From JAMOAW01 sp039908535 (GTDB taxonomy: Bacteria; Pseudomonadota; Magnetococcia; Magnetococcales; JADFZT01): 20,371 bases of DNA. A program made the translations under genes and the position numbers. Positions 7,196 to 14,451 of this stretch are shown piece after piece. Each line of letters begins with the position of its first letter. Position 1 is the first letter of the stretch. The DNA lies in assembly GCA_039908535.1 (NCBI GenBank), contig JAMOAW010000042.1, forward strand, positions 1-20,371, read 5' to 3'. A model generated the notes under the pieces. It worked only from the letters and a program-made list of their open reading frames with translations, had not been told where the DNA came from and made no database searches.

Positions 7196-7239
7196 CAAAA
7201 AAACAAAAAAACAAAAAAACAAAAAAACAAAAAAACAAA
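7196..7239 (+). repeat. Octamer tandem array (CAAAAAAA)x5
   Basis: Cytosines fall exactly every 8 nt at 7196, 7204, 7212, 7220, 7228 and 7236, each followed by seven adenines except the last. The array sits in the spacer between the inverted elements A and B. This is a simple repeat prone to slippage; the phased A-tracts at 8-nt spacing are not a good match to helical phase. Confidence 0.9.
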
Positions 7240-7378
7240 GACCTTGGGGGATTGCATCCCCCAACCCCCCTGCTGTTTGAATAAAGCAAAACCGAGTTCA
7301 AAATCAAAAGCAAAATCAAAAGCAAAATCAAAAGCAAAATCAAAAGCAAAACCCTGGGGGCAATCCCCCAGACCCCTT
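7240..7378 (-). repeat. Hairpin-bounded VNTR element, copy B (inverted)
   Basis: The reverse complement of the copy A design: hairpin TTGGGGGAT/ATCCCCCAA at 7244-7264 and hairpin CTGGGGG-CAAT-CCCCCAG at 7354-7371. Four near-perfect 12-nt AAAATCAAAAGC units lie between them. With copy A it makes a long imperfect inverted repeat with a spacer of about 85 nt. On the minus strand it lies downstream of gcvPB and could terminate or attenuate transcription towards the HA-repeat gene. Confidence 0.85.
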
Positions 7379-7490
7379 TTTTTTTAAATCCCAAAAACCC
7401 CTAAATCCCCCAGACCCCTTTTTTTTTAAATCCCAAAAACCCCTAAATCCCCCAGACCCCTTTTTTTTTAAATCCCCAAAACCCCTACCC
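7370..7490 (-). repeat. 42-bp tandem repeat, nearly three units
   Basis: Units start at 7370, 7412 and 7454. Each is AGACCCC, nine T, AAATCCC, five A, CCCC, TAAA, TCCCCC; the third is partial and diverges near 7475. On the minus strand each unit carries four G-runs (GGGG-TCT-GGGGG-ATTTA-GGGG-TTTTT-GGG), so the array is also a series of possible G-quadruplexes. Confidence 0.88.
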
Positions 7491-7503
7491 ACCCCCAACC
7501 CCC
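7482..7503 (-). other. Strong G-quadruplex motif just after the gcvPB stop
   Basis: On the minus strand, 7 nt after the gcvPB stop codon, the sequence runs G5-TT-G5-T-G3-TA-G4. That is four G-runs of at least three with loops of only 1-2 nt, the most stable class of G4. The RNA would carry it in the 3' UTR of the gcv operon. Folding is predicted from the pattern only. Confidence 0.7.
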
Positions 7504-7510
7504 TTTTTCT

Positions 7511-8962
7511 TTAAGACCAGGAAAGATCGGGTCTCCTAGCCGCCAAAGTATCATCTAACCGCTTTACTTTTAAAGAATGAGGGGCCTGACGAACCAAATC
7601 GGGATAAGTACGAGCCTCCTCACGAATCGCCACCAAAGCGGCAACAAAACGATCCAACTCCTCTTTCGACTCGGTCTCGGTCGGTTCAATCAAAAGACAT
7701 TCCGGTACCAACAATGGAAAATAAATGGTGGGAGCATAAAAACCGTAATCCAATAGCCGCTTGGCAAAATCCAATGCCGATACCCCTAAATCATGAGCTT
7801 CATTTTTGAGCGTTATAATAAACTCATGAGTGGCCCGACGACTGGGATAAGCCAATTGAAAACCAGCCTGAGCCAGTTGCGCTTGTAAATAATTGGCGTT
7901 CAACGTCGCAAAAACCGCTACCCGTTCCATCCCAGTTTGACCAACCAATTTTAAATAAATATAGGCCCGCAAAAGAACACCAACATTGCCACTAAAAGCC
8001 GATAGTTGACCAATGGATTGGGGACGATCCCGATGGGTCAACCAACGATATTCTTCCCTATCCGAATCAAATTCCACCATCGGAGTGGGTAAAAAAGGCT
8101 CCAAACGGGACGAAACCGCCACTGGTCCCGCCCCTGGACCACCTCCCCCATGAGGGGTGGCAAAAGTTTTATGAACATTTAAATGAACCGCATCAAACCC
8201 CATATCCCCTGGACGCACCAAACCAGCAATGGCATTTAAATTGGCCCCATCATAATAAAGCAATCCACCCGCTTCATGGACCAATTTGGCAATCATCGTC
8301 ACATGACGTTCAAAAACCCCCAATGTCGAAGGATTGGTCAACATTAAACCAGCAGTCTGCGGACCAAGGGCCGCTTTGAGAGCCTCTAAATTAACATCCC
8401 CAAAACCATTGGTGGGAATCTCCCGGACTCTATAACCACACATGGCAGCAGTGGCTGGATTGGTTCCATGAGCGGCATCGGGAATTAACAACTCGCATCG
8501 ACCGTGATCCCCTTGCGCAGCATGATAAGCCCGAATCATCGCTACACCGGCAAACTCCCCTTGCGCACCAGCCATGGGAGTTAAAGAGACACCAGACAAT
8601 CCCGTGAGCTCCTTTAACATCTCCTGTAATTCAAACAAACAAGACATCACCCCCTGTCCATGGCTTGCCGGAGCCAATGGATGACGCTGTAAAAAACCCT
8701 TCTCCATGGCTAACGTGTGACATATCCTGGGGTTATATTTCATAGTGCAAGAGCCTAAAGGATAAAAATGGGTATCCACCGAATAGTTGCTCTGTGCCAA
8801 ACGGGTAAAATGACGCACAACTTCAAGTTCCGAAACCTCTGGAAGTTTGGGCGGCGTTTGACGTAAAAAACGAGACGGAATACCCTCTAAAGCATCGGCT
8901 TGCAAAACAGGGGCTTGATGAAGATTATGACAGCCAGAACGGGAGTTGGAAAAAATAACCAT
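7511..8962 (-). CDS. gcvPB: Glycine dehydrogenase (decarboxylating) subunit 2
   Basis: A 483-residue PLP-dependent subunit of the split P-protein of the glycine cleavage system. With GcvPA it decarboxylates glycine and passes the aminomethyl group to the lipoyl arm of GcvH. The PLP lysine is K265 in NVHKTFATPHGGGGPGAGP, followed by the glycine-rich loop. SCTMKYNPR (71-79) and PDAAHGTNPA (161-170) are conserved family blocks. Length fits the usual 480-500. It starts 4 nt after gcvPA with an AGGAC site that overlaps the gcvPA end, so the two are probably translated together. It is the last gene of the operon, followed by a G-quadruplex motif and a repeat array. Confidence 0.96.
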   Translation of the reverse strand: MVIFSNSRSGCHNLHQAPVLQADALEGIPSRFLRQTPPKLPEVSELEVVRHFTRLAQSNYSVDTHFYPLGSCTMKYNPRICHTLAMEKGFLQRHPLAPASHGQGVMSCLFELQEMLKELTGLSGVSLTPMAGAQGEFAGVAMIRAYHAAQGDHGRCELLIPDAAHGTNPATAAMCGYRVREIPTNGFGDVNLEALKAALGPQTAGLMLTNPSTLGVFERHVTMIAKLVHEAGGLLYYDGANLNAIAGLVRPGDMGFDAVHLNVHKTFATPHGGGGPGAGPVAVSSRLEPFLPTPMVEFDSDREEYRWLTHRDRPQSIGQLSAFSGNVGVLLRAYIYLKLVGQTGMERVAVFATLNANYLQAQLAQAGFQLAYPSRRATHEFIITLKNEAHDLGVSALDFAKRLLDYGFYAPTIYFPLLVPECLLIEPTETESKEELDRFVAALVAIREEARTYPDLVRQAPHSLKVKRLDDTLAARRPDLSWS

Positions 8963-8966
8963 GGTC

Positions 8967-10328
8967 TCAATGTCCTAAAATATCGACTAAACAATCAATA
9001 TATTCTTGTATGTCATCTTCGGTTTTGGTCTCTGTGGCACAGACTAAAACCGCATCTCCCAGCTCTGGATAGTCTGCCCCAAGAGGATAACCAGCGAGAA
9101 TACCCATTTGCGCCAATTTTGGTAATAATTTTTGTGGATCTTCAGGAAATCGTAACACCGCCTCATGAAAGAAGGCACCTTGAAAAATCAACTCAATCCC
9201 AGGAACAGAGGTGGCGAGTTCGACCAAATTGCGCATGTTGGCATGACAAGCCCCCGCCACACGCGCCAACCCCGTTGGTCCTAAAATCGACAGATAAATC
9301 GTCGCCGCCACAGTCATCAACCCCTGGTTGGTACAAATATTGGATGTGGCACGAGAACGACGAATATGTTGCTCACGAGCTTGCAAAGTTAACACAAAAC
9401 CAGGGTTTTGTTCCCGGTCCACCGTTCGCCCAACTAATCGTCCAGGCATTTGACGTACATGTTCGTTTCGACACGACATAAAACCGAAATAAGGCCCTCC
9501 TGAGGAGAGCGGCACCCCCAAGGGTTGTCCCTCACCACAGACAATATCCGCCCCTTTTTTACCCCAATGCCCAGGCGGAGAAAGTACCCCCAACGCAATA
9601 GGATTGACCAACCCAATCACCAATCCCCCACGACTATGAGCCCAGTTGGTCAATAGATCCACCTCCTCCAAAGAACCAAAAAAATTGGGCTGAGGAATAA
9701 CTAAAGCCGCAAAAGATCCTATGGCAAAACGATCCAACGAGGTAACGATAATTTGACCATCAACTGTACAATAGGGAAGTTCAATCAATTCAATCCCCTG
9801 TGCCTCTACCAGGGTTTTCACCACCCGTCGATAATTCGGCGCGACCGTCATTGGCATTAAAATAACCTTGCTGTTACTTAGCCGATTGGCCCGAATGGCC
9901 ATCAATACCGCTTCGGCCAAAGCACTGGCACCATCATACAACGAGGCATTGGCCACCTCCATCGCCGTCAGTTGACAAATCATGGTTTGAAATTCATACA
10001 ATACCTGCAACATCCCTTGGCTGGCTTCGGCTTGATAAGGGGTATAGGCGGTGAGAAACTCCCCACGTCCAGCGATCTCCCAAACCGGGGCTGGAATGTG
10101 ATGTTCGTAAGCCCCCGCTCCCATAAAATTGACCAAGGGTTTATCCTGTTCCGCCCTCGCCCGGAGCAATCGGGCCAGATGCATCTCTGTTAAAGAGCCG
10201 CTACGTTCTGGTTTGGCTTTATAACGTAAAGAGGTCGGAACTTCATCAAACAATGATTCCAATCGTTGAATGCCGATACTCTCCAGCATGGCGGCAATTT
10301 CACTGTCAGTATGGGGAATAAAAGGCAT
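8967..10328 (-). CDS. gcvPA: Glycine dehydrogenase (decarboxylating) subunit 1
   Basis: A 453-residue N-terminal-type subunit of the split P-protein, partner of GcvPB. Characteristic stretches are FMGAGAYEHHIPAPVWEI, FLTAYTPYQAEASQGMLQ, ASLYDGASALAEA and ATSNICTNQGLM. It lacks the PLP lysine block, as expected, because that lies in GcvPB. A perfect AAGGAGG site precedes ATG 10328 and overlaps the 3' end of gcvT (stop at 10331), which supports the start and indicates coupling. Length is typical (about 440-450). Confidence 0.96.
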   Translation of the reverse strand: MPFIPHTDSEIAAMLESIGIQRLESLFDEVPTSLRYKAKPERSGSLTEMHLARLLRARAEQDKPLVNFMGAGAYEHHIPAPVWEIAGRGEFLTAYTPYQAEASQGMLQVLYEFQTMICQLTAMEVANASLYDGASALAEAVLMAIRANRLSNSKVILMPMTVAPNYRRVVKTLVEAQGIELIELPYCTVDGQIIVTSLDRFAIGSFAALVIPQPNFFGSLEEVDLLTNWAHSRGGLVIGLVNPIALGVLSPPGHWGKKGADIVCGEGQPLGVPLSSGGPYFGFMSCRNEHVRQMPGRLVGRTVDREQNPGFVLTLQAREQHIRRSRATSNICTNQGLMTVAATIYLSILGPTGLARVAGACHANMRNLVELATSVPGIELIFQGAFFHEAVLRFPEDPQKLLPKLAQMGILAGYPLGADYPELGDAVLVCATETKTEDDIQEYIDCLVDILGH

Positions 10329-10330
10329 AT

Positions 10331-11422
10331 TTAAACCTCCTTAAAGACCCTTTGTCCATGGCGAACAAAAGGGGGACGCACCACTTTAACCGGCATCCGC
10401 CGACCGCGAATTTCCACCTGACAACGAGACCCGACAGAAACATGGCGCTCTATTTTGACCAAAGCGATCCCTTTTTCAAGGTTGGGAGAGTACCCGCCGC
10501 TGGTGATTTCACCTATATTATCCCGATCCCTAAAAACCGCTAAATGATTGCGCAACACACCGCGTTCCTCCAAAATCAATCCAAGACGATGGTGAGAAGG
10601 AGGCGTCAGTCGCAACGGCTCTATCGCGTTGCGACCTAAAAAATTTCGTTCAGCGGGTTCCCAATCCACGGTCCAAGCCAAACCACAGGTGTAGGGATCC
10701 ACCTCTTCGTCCATATCCGCCCCATAAAGACTCATGCCAGCCTCCAAACGCAAGGTGTCCCGCGCCCCTAAGCCAATGGGGGCCACCCCAACGGCCAACA
10801 GATCGTTCCAAAGTTTTTCAATCCGACCGGCCTGTACAATCAACTCAAAACCATCTTCGCCCGTATAACCGGTGCGCGCAAGCAACATGTGATCCCATTC
10901 TTGAGCATGAAAAGGGGCAATATGAGGCAAGGGTGCACTAGGTGGAAAAATAGAGATTAATTTTTCCAAGGCTTTTGGACCCTGAACCGCCAAAATCGCC
11001 AAATCGGTCCGTTCGGTAACAGTTACGCCAAAAGAGGCCGCATGGGTTTGTATCCAAGCCAAATCTTTGTTTCTAGTTCCCGCATTGACCACCAATCGAA
11101 AGAGCCCATCCCGCAATCGATAGATGATGGCATCATCAAGAATCCCCCCGGTTTGCGTTAACAAGAGTGTATAGAGTGCCCGTCCCTGTTGTGTTTTAAT
11201 CGTGACATCGCCAGTGACCAATCGGCGCAAAAATAGTTCGGCACGATCCCCCTCCACATCAATTACACCCATGTGCGACACATCAAACATTCCACATTGC
11301 TGACGCACGACGAGATGTTCACGCAGCTGCGAGCCATAATGCAGGGGCATCTGCCAACCAAAAAAATCAACCATCTGGGCACCGGATTGGAGATGAAAGG
11401 AATAAAGGGGAGTCTGCATCAT
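10331..11422 (-). CDS. gcvT: Aminomethyltransferase (T-protein of glycine cleavage)
   Basis: A 363-residue tetrahydrofolate-dependent T-protein. It releases ammonia from aminomethyl-GcvH and forms 5,10-methylene-THF. Blocks seen are MVDFFGWQMPLHYGSQ near the N-terminus, QCGMFDVSHMG (family signature with the folate-site aspartate), ARTGYTGEDGFELIV and LGARDTLRLEAGMSLYGADM. AAAGGAGC lies about 12 nt before the two consecutive ATG codons (11422 and 11419), so either may start translation. It is separated by 52 nt from kdsA and runs directly into gcvPA. No gcvH lies between gcvT and gcvPA, where it commonly sits. Confidence 0.96.
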   Translation of the reverse strand: MMQTPLYSFHLQSGAQMVDFFGWQMPLHYGSQLREHLVVRQQCGMFDVSHMGVIDVEGDRAELFLRRLVTGDVTIKTQQGRALYTLLLTQTGGILDDAIIYRLRDGLFRLVVNAGTRNKDLAWIQTHAASFGVTVTERTDLAILAVQGPKALEKLISIFPPSAPLPHIAPFHAQEWDHMLLARTGYTGEDGFELIVQAGRIEKLWNDLLAVGVAPIGLGARDTLRLEAGMSLYGADMDEEVDPYTCGLAWTVDWEPAERNFLGRNAIEPLRLTPPSHHRLGLILEERGVLRNHLAVFRDRDNIGEITSGGYSPNLEKGIALVKIERHVSVGSRCQVEIRGRRMPVKVVRPPFVRHGQRVFKEV

Positions 11423-11474
11423 GTTGTTGTCTTGCTCCTTTTTTCTTTTAATAAAAAAATCAAAAGGGGGGATA

Positions 11475-12311
11475 TTACGACTTAATCACCTCATCTAAAC
11501 GTTTTAACTGCCACAACAGCTCTTCCAAATGTGCCAAAGGCACCATATTGGGACCATCGCAGGGGGCGTGGTCGGGATCGGGGTGGGTCTCTAAAAAGAT
11601 GGCAGCAATGCCAACCGCAACCGCCGCACGTGCCAATGGCAAAACAAACTCCCGTTGCCCACCTGAACTTCCTCCCAATCCGCCGGGTTGCTGCACCGAA
11701 TGGGTGGCATCAAATACCACCGGAAAGCCGCTGCGTGCCATAATTTCTAAGCCGCGCATATCCACCACCAAATCACGATAACCAAAAGTGGTGCCCCGTT
11801 CACATAAAAGAATCTGCTCATTACCCACAGCTTGCGCCTTCTGAGCGACCAAAAGCATATCATTCGGGGCCAAAAATTGCCCCTTTTTTATATTCATGGG
11901 CCGACCCGCACGAGCGACGGCTTGAATAAAGTCGGTCTGCCGACAGAGAAAGGCCGGTGTTTGTAGTAAATCAACCACAGCAGCCACCTGCTGGGCCTGC
12001 CAAGGTTCATGCAGATCGGTGACCACGGCAAGATTGGTTTTCTGTTTGACCTTGGCTAATATTTCTAACCCCTCCTCCACTCCCACACCGCGAAAACTGC
12101 TTTGCGAAGAACGGTTGGCTTTATCAAAAGAGGATTTATACAAAAGGGGCATGCCCACCCGATCGGCAATTTGACACAAGGTCTCGGCAGTCTGCAGGGC
12201 AAAAGATTCGTTTTCAATGACGCAGGGACCCGCGATCAAGGTTAAAGGACGATCGTTGCCAATAGGGTGTGACCCCACGAAGACCTCTCTGGCCGGCATG
12301 TTGCGAATCAT
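11475..12311 (-). CDS. kdsA: 3-deoxy-8-phosphooctulonate (KDO-8-P) synthase, metal-dependent class
   Basis: A 278-residue cytosolic enzyme joining PEP and D-arabinose-5-phosphate to give KDO-8-phosphate for lipopolysaccharide. Signatures are IAGPCVIENE, LLYKSSFDKANRSS, VTDLHEP and MNIKKGQFLAPNDM. All four ligands of the metal-dependent class are present: C30 in GPC, the histidine in FDATHSVQQPGG, the glutamate in FLETHPDPDHAP and the aspartate in CDGPNM. E. coli KdsA has asparagine at the first position and needs no metal. The start overlaps the pyrG stop by 4 nt (ATGA), with a GGAG site 7 nt upstream. Confidence 0.96.
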   Translation of the reverse strand: MIRNMPAREVFVGSHPIGNDRPLTLIAGPCVIENESFALQTAETLCQIADRVGMPLLYKSSFDKANRSSQSSFRGVGVEEGLEILAKVKQKTNLAVVTDLHEPWQAQQVAAVVDLLQTPAFLCRQTDFIQAVARAGRPMNIKKGQFLAPNDMLLVAQKAQAVGNEQILLCERGTTFGYRDLVVDMRGLEIMARSGFPVVFDATHSVQQPGGLGGSSGGQREFVLPLARAAVAVGIAAIFLETHPDPDHAPCDGPNMVPLAHLEELLWQLKRLDEVIKS

Positions 12312-13948
12312 TCGGCACTCCGATGCAAAGAGGCGGCCACAAAGGCGGAAAAGAGAGGATGGGGTGAACGTGGCCGCGATTTAAACTCTGGATGAAACTG
12401 ACACGCGATAAAAAAGGGATGATCGGACAGTTCGATCATTTCAACCAACTCCCCATCTGGGCTGGTTCCTGAGAAAACCAAACCAGCAGCTTCTAAAACG
12501 ACGCGATAGGTGTTGTTAAATTCATAGCGGTGCCGGTGGCGTTCTGAAATGTGTAAAGTTTTATAAATGCGAGCCGCCAATGAATCGGCTTTTAATGTGC
12601 AGGGAAAGGCACCCAAACGCATACTCCCGCCCTTATCGGTTTTTAGATCGCGCTTTTGAATTTTATCCCCCTCCATCCACTCAATCAACAAACCGATGAC
12701 CGGTTCTATAGGGGGGTGTTGGGTGTTATTTTGGACAAATTCGGATGAATTGGCATAGGGAATGTTGGCAACATTCCGAGCAAATTCAATCACTGCCATT
12801 TGCATGCCCAAACAAATCCCAAAATAGGGAATTTGGTTTTCTCTGGCATAGCGAATGGCAGCGATTTTTCCGACCATGCCCCGGACACCAAATCCTCCTG
12901 GTACCAAAATACCATCAACCCCTTTCAGCAAGGCTTCGGGATCATTTTCATTCAAAGTTTCGGCATCGACCCAACGCAAAGAGACCCGGCTGTCGTTGGC
13001 GATGCCACCATGATACAACGCTTCGACCAACGATTTATAGGCATCTTTCAGCCCGACATATTTGCCAACAATACCAATGGTCACCTTATTGGCGGGCTTT
13101 TCCACCTTTTGAACGACTTCAATCCAGTCGTCCATGTGTAGTTCCATGGAAGGAAGATTTAAAAAGGTCAATACCTTGCGAGCCAATCCTTCTAGGTAAA
13201 GGGCGAAGGGCACCCGATAAATGGTCTCTTGATCGACGCAAGAGATCACGGCATCTGGATCTACATTGCAAAAAAGAGCGATTTTTTTCTTTTCACTGTC
13301 AGGAATTTCCCGGTCGGCACGGCAAATTAAAATATCGGGCTGAATGCCAATGGCACGCAGTTCTTTGACTGAATGTTGGGTGGGTTTGGTTTTTAACTCG
13401 CCACTGGTGGGAATATAGGGCAATAGTGTTAAATGGATAAACAAAGTATTGTCGCGGCCAAGATCAATACGTAACTGGCGAATGGCCTCTAGGAAGGGCA
13501 ACGATTCGATGTCACCCACCGTGCCGCCGATTTCAATCAGGGCGATATGGACATTGGCCCCAACGCTTTGAATGGCCTCTTTGATGGCATCGGTAATGTG
13601 GGGGATGACTTGTACTGTTGAGCCAAGATAATCCCCGCGTCTCTCTTTTTGAATTACCGATTGATAAATGCGTCCAGTGGTAAAATTATTGGCTCGATCC
13701 ATAGGGGTGTTGAGAAACCGCTCATAATGGCCCAAATCCAAATCGGTCTCCGCCCCATCATCGGTGACAAAGACTTCACCGTGCTGAAATGGACTCATAG
13801 TGCCGGGATCGACGTTGATATAAGGATCCAGTTTTTGAATGGTCACCTTGTAACCACACGCCTGTAGCAGACACCCCAAAGAGGCCGCTGCCAACCCTTT
13901 TCCCAGTGAAGAGACCACTCCCCCAGTGACAAAGACATATTTAGCCAT
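12308..13948 (-). CDS. pyrG: CTP synthase
   Basis: A 546-residue cytosolic enzyme converting UTP, ATP and glutamine to CTP. The amidoligase domain begins MAKYVFVTGGVVSSLGKGL with the P-loop-like site and continues KLDPYINVDPGTMSPFQHGE and EIGGTVGDIES. The C-terminal class I glutamine amidotransferase domain has PGGFGVRG, the nucleophile C379 in FGICLGMQ, and H519/E521 in QFHPEF. Length is standard (about 535-550). It is the promoter-proximal gene of the minus-strand operon; CTP is also the cofactor for KDO activation, which fits the coupling with kdsA. Confidence 0.97.
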   Translation of the reverse strand: MAKYVFVTGGVVSSLGKGLAAASLGCLLQACGYKVTIQKLDPYINVDPGTMSPFQHGEVFVTDDGAETDLDLGHYERFLNTPMDRANNFTTGRIYQSVIQKERRGDYLGSTVQVIPHITDAIKEAIQSVGANVHIALIEIGGTVGDIESLPFLEAIRQLRIDLGRDNTLFIHLTLLPYIPTSGELKTKPTQHSVKELRAIGIQPDILICRADREIPDSEKKKIALFCNVDPDAVISCVDQETIYRVPFALYLEGLARKVLTFLNLPSMELHMDDWIEVVQKVEKPANKVTIGIVGKYVGLKDAYKSLVEALYHGGIANDSRVSLRWVDAETLNENDPEALLKGVDGILVPGGFGVRGMVGKIAAIRYARENQIPYFGICLGMQMAVIEFARNVANIPYANSSEFVQNNTQHPPIEPVIGLLIEWMEGDKIQKRDLKTDKGGSMRLGAFPCTLKADSLAARIYKTLHISERHRHRYEFNNTYRVVLEAAGLVFSGTSPDGELVEMIELSDHPFFIACQFHPEFKSRPRSPHPLFSAFVAASLHRSAE

Positions 13949-13955
13949 AAGACGT

Positions 13956-13976
13956 AAAAGCCCCTCCGTGGCTTTT
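13956..13976 (-). promoter_or_regulatory. Leader hairpin before pyrG containing the Shine-Dalgarno sequence
   Basis: A 7-bp stem, AAAAGCC/GGCTTTT, with a 7-nt loop lies 7 nt upstream of the pyrG ATG on the minus strand. GGAGGGG, the only good ribosome-binding sequence there, occupies the loop and one stem edge. It might modulate initiation. On the plus strand the same hairpin is followed by TATTTTTTTT and would resemble an intrinsic terminator, but no plus-strand gene precedes it. Confidence 0.45.
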
Positions 13977-14077
13977 TATTTTTTTGAAACGTCAACATCG
14001 GGACCATTCCCATCCCTGTACTATACCAGACTGCAAAAGCTGGGTACAGACGAAGAAAAAAAATTCATTGAGTGGCC

Positions 14078-14100
14078 GTTATTGCGAAAAACGCAATAAC
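14078..14100. promoter_or_regulatory. Perfect 9-bp inverted repeat with A5 loop
   Basis: GTTATTGCG, a loop of five A, then CGCAATAAC. It lies in the likely leader of pyrG on the minus strand. It could be an RNA hairpin or a protein-binding palindrome; no T-run follows in either direction, so it is a poor terminator. Confidence 0.4.
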
Positions 14101-14148
14101 CGAAATCAACCCCCTGGGGGATTGGGAGACGGTTCTGAGCCCCCCAAA

Positions 14149-14178
14149 ATCTTGATTTTTATTTTTCCGATACATCCA
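14149..14178 (+). repeat. 30-nt direct repeat, left copy (flanks the KS cluster)
   Basis: Identical over 30 nt to 20002-20031. The homology extends imperfectly on both sides: GGTTCT...CCAC/CCCCC upstream and a GAGGG-like stretch downstream, giving about 70-nt related units. A shorter related stretch ending in TTTTTCCGATACA is at about 18,278-18,299. The unit begins at about 14,108 with an inverted CCCCTGGGGG. Confidence 0.8.
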
Positions 14179-14323
14179 AAAATCAAAGAGGGAATGGCTG
14201 AATATTTACCACGCATCCAATATAACTAATTGTTTCTTTGTTACTTGTCAATATAAAACAATGAATGTTTTTTCTTCTTGCAAGGTTATAATTTTCATGG
14301 TAATATAAAAAAAATAATAAATA

Positions 14324-14353
14324 TTGACACTCTAATATTTTGTTAAATAAAAT
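14324..14353 (+). promoter_or_regulatory. Candidate sigma-70-type promoter for the KS cluster
   Basis: A consensus TTGACA (14324-14329), an 18-nt spacer and TAAAAT (14348-14353, five of six matches) in A/T-rich DNA. It would give a leader of about 90 nt before the ketosynthase ATG. No other promoter-like pair before this operon is as good. Confidence 0.5.
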
Positions 14354-14451
14354 TTATTACTTTTACATTGTGATATATTTAAAAATCTAATCACATTAAA
14401 AACAATGCTATATATTTATTATATTATTCAAAAAACTACAGGCTAAAAAAA

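Larger units (their letters stand above)
13949..14451. other. Divergent intergenic region between pyrG and the ketosynthase cluster
   Basis: About 500 nt without a credible gene. From left to right it holds the pyrG leader hairpin, a perfect GTTATTGCG/CGCAATAAC inverted repeat (14078-14100), a degenerate palindromic repeat (14108-14178), and then strongly A/T-rich sequence with a plus-strand promoter candidate. A TTGACA on the minus strand (14251-14246) could be the pyrG -35 box, but I see no good -10 box at the right spacing. Confidence 0.6.

Noticed and set aside
7196..7378. CRISPR-like repeat arrays
   Set aside because: The units are 8, 12 and 42 nt, contiguous and without unique spacers, and no cas gene is nearby.
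7017..7394. A hydrophobic minus-strand frame rich in LLLILLLI and FFCFF runs that could pass for a membrane protein
   Set aside because: It is composed wholly of the VNTR elements and the octamer array; the apparent membrane segments are translations of T-rich simple repeats.
8900..9481. A 193-codon plus-strand open frame across the gcvPA/gcvPB junction
   Set aside because: It is antisense to two well-conserved genes and matches no recognisable family.
12745..13368. A 207-codon plus-strand open frame
   Set aside because: It lies antisense within pyrG, whose protein sequence is clearly the real one, and its composition is not protein-like.
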